This document shows positions 7,551 through 11,656 of a stretch of 11,656 nt of DNA, piece after piece (position 1 is the stretch's first letter; every line of letters starts with the position of its first letter). The notes beneath the pieces are model-generated. The model was not told the DNA's origin. It did no database searches and saw only the letters and a list, made by a program, of their open reading frames with translations. Source of the DNA: Sulfurospirillum sp. UBA6810 (GTDB lineage Bacteria > Campylobacterota > Campylobacteria > Campylobacterales > Sulfurospirillaceae); contig DKEY01000024.1 in NCBI GenBank assembly GCA_002469305.1, positions 1 to 11,656 of the forward strand, given 5' to 3'. The position numbers and the translations under genes were made by a program.

Positions 7551-8722
7551 TGAAAAGTTTATCTAACGTAGCATATCAAATTGATGGCCAACCAATGTTT
7601 AAAATACTTGATTTAGCTCAAAAACTTGAGAGAGAAGGAAAAAAAATTCTTCATTTTGAATTAGGTGAACCTGATTTTGATACACCTGCAAATATAGTGA
7701 ATGTAGCTTGTGATGCTTTAAAAGCAGGTGATACACATTATACAAGTTCAATGGGATTGTATGATTTTAGAGAAGTCGCACAAAAAGCCACACTTCATAG
7801 TAGAGGATTTTTACCAACTATAGAGCAGGTTTTAGTTGCTCCTGGAGCAAATTCTATTATATATTTGGCTATTAAATGTTTGGTTAATCCTGATGAAGAA
7901 GTTATTGTTCCAGATCCAGGTTTTCCAACATATTACTCAGCTATTAAAGCTTGTGGAGCAAAACCAGTAACCGTAAAATTAAAAGAAGAAAATCAGTTTA
8001 GATTAGACCCGAATGATTTAGAAAATGCAATAACTAATAAAACAAGACTTATTATTTTAAATACACCTAGTAATCCAACAGGTTCGGTTATGCTTCCTGA
8101 CGAGATTAGACAAGTCGCAGAAATTGCAAGAAAACATGATATTTATCTATTAAGTGATGAAATATATGGAAGATTGATTTTTAATAATGAAAAATCATTT
8201 TTAAGTCCTTCATATATTGATCATTGCAAAGAAAGAACTATTATCTTAAATGGTTTCAGTAAAGCTTTTGCAATGACAGGATGGAGACTTGGAGTAGCAA
8301 TTGGACCAGAAGAAGTGATTGAAAAAATGGGTTTATTGGTTTCAACAATTGTATCTTGTGTTCCCCCTTTTATTCAAAGAGCTGGGATAGAAGCTATTAC
8401 TGGTGATCAAAGTGCATTAGTAAAAATGAAAAATGAATATGATAACAGAAGAAAAATATTAGTAGATGGACTAAATACAATTGATGGTATTAGCTGTATT
8501 GAACCTGATGGAGCTATTTATGCATTTCCTAATATTTCAGGGACAGGAATGACTAGTGATGAATTTGCAAATTTTGCTTTAGAAAAAGCTGGTGTTGCTC
8601 TTTTACCTGGTAATAATTTTGGAGAAGCTGGAGAAGGATTTGTTAGAATTTGTTATGTAAATACTTCTGAGAATATAAAAAAAGCTATAGAAAATATCAA
8701 AAAAGCACTAAAGGATAGATAA
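7550..8722 (+). CDS. Class I PLP-dependent amino-acid aminotransferase (fold type I, AspAT-like)
   Basis: A complete 390-residue aminotransferase of the aspartate aminotransferase Iγ kind. Active-site residues visible: N175 in NTPSNPTG (171-178), D203 and Y206 in SDEIYG, the Schiff-base lysine K238 in GFSKAF, the phosphate-binding R246 in GWRLG, and R366 in GFVRICY, which in the family grips the substrate alpha-carboxylate. R366 implies a real amino acid/2-oxo acid pair rather than a keto-sugar, unlike the DegT-type sugar aminotransferases. The amino acid cannot be read from sequence. It begins on the last base of the rfbG stop, with GGAG at 7540-7543, and abuts the ThDP enzyme with no gap, so it is made together with both. 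Inference: it may supply or consume a 2-oxo acid used by the ThDP enzyme. A general housekeeping transaminase captured by the operon is the alternative. Confidence 0.88.
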   Translation: MKSLSNVAYQIDGQPMFKILDLAQKLEREGKKILHFELGEPDFDTPANIVNVACDALKAGDTHYTSSMGLYDFREVAQKATLHSRGFLPTIEQVLVAPGANSIIYLAIKCLVNPDEEVIVPDPGFPTYYSAIKACGAKPVTVKLKEENQFRLDPNDLENAITNKTRLIILNTPSNPTGSVMLPDEIRQVAEIARKHDIYLLSDEIYGRLIFNNEKSFLSPSYIDHCKERTIILNGFSKAFAMTGWRLGVAIGPEEVIEKMGLLVSTIVSCVPPFIQRAGIEAITGDQSALVKMKNEYDNRRKILVDGLNTIDGISCIEPDGAIYAFPNISGTGMTSDEFANFALEKAGVALLPGNNFGEAGEGFVRICYVNTSENIKKAIENIKKALKDR

Positions 8723-10522
8723 ATGAAAATGAGAGTTACGGATTATATTGCTAATTACATATATGATGAATTAAATGTACCAGAGGTATTTATGTTAACT
8801 GGCGGAGGAGCTATGTTTTTAAATGATGGTGTTGCAAAGCATGAAAAATTAGATGTTATATGTAATCATCATGAACAAGCTTGTGCTATGGGTGCAGTTG
8901 CTTATTCAAAGTATACAAATAAAATAGGTGTCGCTTATGTAACAACTGGTTGTGGTGGAACAAATGCTGTAACAGGGGTTTTAGATGCTTGGCAAGATAG
9001 TACACAATGCCTTTTTATTTCAGGACAGGTGAAGAAAAAAGAAACATGTTATAACACAAATTTGCCATTAAGACAGTTTGGAGTACAAGAAGCTGATATA
9101 GTTGCTGTAGTAAAATCAATTACAAAATATTCTGTTATGGTTAATGAACCAAATGAAATAGCGTATCATTTAGAAAAAGCTACATATTTAGCAAAGAGCG
9201 GAAGACCTGGTCCTGTATGGATTGATATACCACTTGATGTTCAGGGGGCAATTATTGATACAGATAATCTTAAACATTTTGATATTGAAGAATTAACAAA
9301 AGAATATAAAGAAGATATGAATGATGCTGATATTAATGAAATAATAGAAATTTTAAATAATGCACAAAGACCTATGATAATTGCTGGAAATGGTATTAGA
9401 TTATCAGATACTGTTAAAGAATTTAGACAATTTATTAATAATATAAATATTCCAGTGACAACATCTTATTTAGCAATTGATTTAATGCCTACTAGTGATG
9501 AGAAGTTCATAGGAAGATTAGGAACAAAAGGAGATAGAGCAGGAAATTTTGCTGTACAAAATGCAGATGTAGTATTGGTTTTAGGTTCAAGGCTAAGTGT
9601 TGCTTTAACTGGCTTTGAATATGATTTATTTATGAGAGATGCAAAAGTAATAGTCGTAGATATTGATTCGCAAGAACATAAGAAAAATACAGTGAAAATA
9701 GATAAGTTTGTAAATGCTAATTTAAAGAATTTTTTTGAAAAAATAAATAAAAAAGAAATAAAATTAGATACAAAAGAGTGGATACAAAAATGTAATCATT
9801 GGAAAAATAAATGGCCTATAGCTTTAGAAAGATATGAGAATGAAGAAAAAATTAATAAATACACATTTATAGACCATTTATGTAAATTTTTAAAAGAAGA
9901 TACAGCAGTTGTTTCTGATGCTGGTTCATCATATTATGTAACTTCTCAAGCATTAAGAATTAGAGCAAATCAAAGATATATTACTTCAGGTGCACAAGCT
10001 GATATGGGATTTACCCTTCCAGCTGCAATTGGAACTTGTTTTGCAAAAAAAGGTGAGGTTGTTGGAATTACTGGTGATGGTTCATTTCAAATGAATATTC
10101 AAGAAATACAAACAATGAAGCACTATAACTTACCTTTAAAACTTTTTGTCTGGAACAATAATGGGTATCTTTCAATAAGAGCAACGCAAAGAAAATTTTT
10201 TGATGGAAGAGCAATAGGAACAGATAAGGACTCTGGTATTTCATTTCCAGAAGTTGAAAAAATAGCTAATGCATATGGAATTCAATACTTTATTGCAAAA
10301 GAAGTTTCAGAATTAGATAATGTTCTTAATGATGTCATGAATTATAATGGGCCAGTAATTTGTGAAATAATTTGTCCTGAAAATCAAGAAATCATACCGA
10401 CAACTGCTTCTATGAGAAAAGAGGATGGGACTATGGTATCAAAACCACTTGAAGATATGTATCCATTCTTAGATAGAGAAGAGTTTACGGAAGAAATGAT
10501 AAATAAACCAGTTACAGAATAA
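8723..10522 (+). CDS. Acetolactate-synthase-like ThDP enzyme, candidate YerE-type sugar C4 acyl-transferring carboligase
   Basis: A 599-residue three-domain thiamine diphosphate enzyme of the acetolactate synthase/pyruvate oxidase family. The catalytic glutamate is E51 in CNHHEQACAMGA; the N-terminal domain also shows LTGGGAMFLNDG (25-36). The middle domain (about 200-335) has AGNGIRL and GTKGDRAGNFAVQNADVVLV (267-286), where FAD-bearing relatives bind flavin; flavin binding here is unproven. The C-terminal domain has the ThDP-Mg motif from GDGSFQMN (451-458) to NNNGY (478-482). The tail, with DGTMVSKPLEDMYPFLDREE (568-587), recurs in surface-polysaccharide members as I recall them. No ilvH-like small subunit is next door, and the gene sits between CDP-sugar genes, so true branched-chain amino-acid synthesis is unlikely. 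In Yersinia, YerE uses such chemistry to add a pyruvate-derived acetyl unit to C4 of a CDP-3,6-dideoxy-4-ulose. That role is inferred here. Shine-Dalgarno AAGGA at 8711-8715; a second in-frame ATG at 8729 is possible. Confidence 0.85.
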   Translation: MKMRVTDYIANYIYDELNVPEVFMLTGGGAMFLNDGVAKHEKLDVICNHHEQACAMGAVAYSKYTNKIGVAYVTTGCGGTNAVTGVLDAWQDSTQCLFISGQVKKKETCYNTNLPLRQFGVQEADIVAVVKSITKYSVMVNEPNEIAYHLEKATYLAKSGRPGPVWIDIPLDVQGAIIDTDNLKHFDIEELTKEYKEDMNDADINEIIEILNNAQRPMIIAGNGIRLSDTVKEFRQFINNINIPVTTSYLAIDLMPTSDEKFIGRLGTKGDRAGNFAVQNADVVLVLGSRLSVALTGFEYDLFMRDAKVIVVDIDSQEHKKNTVKIDKFVNANLKNFFEKINKKEIKLDTKEWIQKCNHWKNKWPIALERYENEEKINKYTFIDHLCKFLKEDTAVVSDAGSSYYVTSQALRIRANQRYITSGAQADMGFTLPAAIGTCFAKKGEVVGITGDGSFQMNIQEIQTMKHYNLPLKLFVWNNNGYLSIRATQRKFFDGRAIGTDKDSGISFPEVEKIANAYGIQYFIAKEVSELDNVLNDVMNYNGPVICEIICPENQEIIPTTASMRKEDGTMVSKPLEDMYPFLDREEFTEEMINKPVTE

Positions 10523-10529
10523 TACAATA

Positions 10530-11453
10530 ATGAACATCTTCATCACAGGTTCAAATGGCTTCGTAGGTTCTCATCTTAAAGAGTATTTGAGTCAAAATTA
10601 TTCACGATACACTTTATTTGTTCCATCTAGTTATGAACTAGATTTAGCAAATGAACGTGCAGTCGATGACTACATACTATCAAATAAAATAGATATTATC
10701 ATCCATTTAGCAAATCGTGGTGGTGGAAGAGATACTATAGATATGAAAAATGTTACAGAGTACAATCTGAGAATATTTTTCAATATCGCTAAACATGAAA
10801 AAAATGTAAAAAAAATCATCTCCTTTGGAAGTGGCGCAGAGTATGGCAAACATAAGCCTATTATTGATGCGAAAGAGGAAGATTATTTGTTGTTTCAACC
10901 TTTGGATGAGTACGGTTTTTATAAATCAATAACTTCAAAATACATAGAAAGATGTAAAAATATTGTGCAGTTAAGAATTTTTGGAGCATATGGTAAGTAT
11001 GAAAATTATAGATTTAAATTTATATCTAATGCCATAGTGAAAAATCTCTTGCATCTTCCGATAATTATCAATAAAAATGTTTATTTTGATTATATTTATA
11101 TTGATGATTTAGTGAAGATGATAGACTGGTTTGTCCATAATGATGCCAAAGAGAAAATCTATAATGTAACAACCGGTAAAAAAATTGATTTGATAACTTT
11201 AGCAAACTTAGTAAATGAAGTAAGTGATTTCAAATCAGAGATAAAAGTCTTAAATGATGGGCTTAACAACGAGTATACATCAAGTAATGACAGATTAATG
11301 AATGAATTAGTCAATTTTAAATATACTTCACATGAAGATGCAATAGCTAATATGAGAAAATATTTTAGCGATAATCTTGAGACTTTAGATAAAGAGATTA
11401 TTATGAATGACCCATATCTAAAAGAAATAAACAACATATGGAAAGGTAAATGA
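10530..11453 (+). CDS. Extended SDR, NAD(P)-dependent nucleotide-sugar epimerase/reductase (candidate C4-branch or C4 ketoreductase)
   Basis: A 307-residue member of the NAD-dependent epimerase/dehydratase family. Rossmann motif GSNGFVG at 7-13, DIIIHLANRGGG (55-66), the catalytic serine region SFGSGAEYG (98-106), and the YxxxK pair Y128 and K132 in EYGFYKSITSK. The C-terminal half (K-E-K-I-Y-N-V-T-T-G-K and D-R-L-M near the end) looks like the substrate domain of NDP-sugar SDRs but matches no family I can name. Between the ThDP enzyme and rfbH it would fit a reductase finishing the CDP-sugar. YerF of yersiniose synthesis is one model; abequose or paratose synthase-like C4 reductases are others. 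It starts 7 bases after the previous stop with no clear Shine-Dalgarno, unlike its neighbours. It ends one base before the rfbH start. Confidence 0.82.
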   Translation: MNIFITGSNGFVGSHLKEYLSQNYSRYTLFVPSSYELDLANERAVDDYILSNKIDIIIHLANRGGGRDTIDMKNVTEYNLRIFFNIAKHEKNVKKIISFGSGAEYGKHKPIIDAKEEDYLLFQPLDEYGFYKSITSKYIERCKNIVQLRIFGAYGKYENYRFKFISNAIVKNLLHLPIIINKNVYFDYIYIDDLVKMIDWFVHNDAKEKIYNVTTGKKIDLITLANLVNEVSDFKSEIKVLNDGLNNEYTSSNDRLMNELVNFKYTSHEDAIANMRKYFSDNLETLDKEIIMNDPYLKEINNIWKGK

Positions 11454-11454
11454 A

Positions 11455-11656
11455 ATGACACAAGCACAGCAGTTAAAACAGGAAATTTTACAAAAAACCA
11501 AAGAGTATTATGAACTTGTACATAAACCACAGCAGACTAAAGAGTTTGTAGCCGGCAAATCAAGAGTAAATTACGCTGGTCGTGTATTTGATGAAAAAGA
11601 GATGATAAATCTTGTCGATAGCAGTCTTGACTTTTGGCTTACATATGGGGACTATT
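11455..11656 (+). CDS. rfbH: CDP-4-keto-6-deoxyglucose 3-dehydratase (E1), N-terminal part; 3' end outside window
   Basis: An ATG at 11455, with AAAGG at 11442-11446 and one base after the preceding stop (TGA-A-ATG), opens a frame that runs 67 codons to the window edge without a stop. The visible protein begins with a helical, Gln- and Lys-rich segment. It then shows FVAGKSRVNYAGRVFDEKE and a LVDSSLDFWLTYGDY block (residues 53-67), which match in order and spacing the N-terminus of RfbH/AscC (F-V-A-G-x-S-x-V-x-x-S-G-x-V, then L-V-x-x-S-L-D-x-W-L-T-x-G). RfbH is a PMP- and [2Fe-2S]-dependent enzyme that removes the C3 hydroxyl of CDP-4-keto-6-deoxyglucose together with a reductase (RfbI/AscD). 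The cofactor residues (catalytic His and cluster cysteines) lie beyond the edge, so integrity cannot be judged. Confidence 0.85.
   Translation, partial: MTQAQQLKQEILQKTKEYYELVHKPQQTKEFVAGKSRVNYAGRVFDEKEMINLVDSSLDFWLTYGDY

Noticed and set aside
8723..10522. Housekeeping acetolactate synthase large subunit (IlvB)
   Set aside because: There is no small-subunit gene next to it, its neighbours are CDP-sugar genes, and its tail resembles polysaccharide-cluster members. The biochemical family is the same, so a real test is still needed.
11159..11530. Open frame of 123 codons on the minus strand
   Set aside because: It lies opposite the SDR 3' end and the rfbH start, both well supported by family motifs; it is low-complexity and hydrophobic as expected from antisense of AT-rich coding DNA.

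Overview
The window is a tightly packed, single-strand (+) nucleotide-sugar gene cluster from an AT-rich bacterium. Heavy use of ATA (Ile), AGA (Arg), TTA/CTT (Leu) and AAA (Lys), together with this gene content, suits Campylobacterota (Sulfurimonas/Sulfuricurvum/Arcobacter type). That placement is inferred from style, because no rRNA or marker gene is present. Genes overlap or nearly touch from about position 380 to the right edge. No stretch over 300 bases lacks a gene, and no tRNA, rRNA, CRISPR array, insertion sequence or convincing terminator was seen.

Layout. (1) Bases 2-358: the 3' end of an AlbA_2/RecG-like DNA-binding protein with a winged helix and a pure 12-bp tandem repeat. (2) 380-2919: manC (bifunctional GMP/PMI) and gmd, which make GDP-4-keto-6-deoxy-D-mannose. 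(3) 2956-3602: a small antitoxin plus a PIN-domain (VapC-like) toxin inside the sugar operon. (4) 3589-5683: a GDP-fucose-synthase-like epimerase/reductase and a ColD-type dehydratase with histidine in place of the PLP lysine. Together these predict GDP-L-colitose. (5) 5680-7550: rfbF and rfbG, which make CDP-4-keto-6-deoxy-D-glucose. (6) 7550-11453: a class I amino-acid aminotransferase, an acetolactate-synthase-like ThDP enzyme and an extended SDR. (7) 11455 to the edge: the start of rfbH, the CDP-sugar C3 dehydratase.

How they work together. Two NDP-sugar branches sit side by side. The GDP branch (ManC, Gmd, ColD, ColC) should yield GDP-colitose, a 3,6-dideoxyhexose. The CDP branch (RfbF, RfbG, RfbH) should yield a CDP-4-keto-3,6-dideoxy sugar. 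The ThDP enzyme resembles in type and context YerE of Yersinia, which adds a two-carbon unit from pyruvate to C4 of that sugar to build the branched sugar yersiniose; the SDR would then be the YerF-like reductase. The aminotransferase between them is not part of the yersiniose scheme as I know it. It suggests a variant pathway, perhaps with a different 2-oxo acid as donor. This is the best candidate for something undescribed here. No glycosyltransferase, flippase, polymerase, phosphomannomutase or RfbI-type reductase is visible; these presumably lie outside the window.
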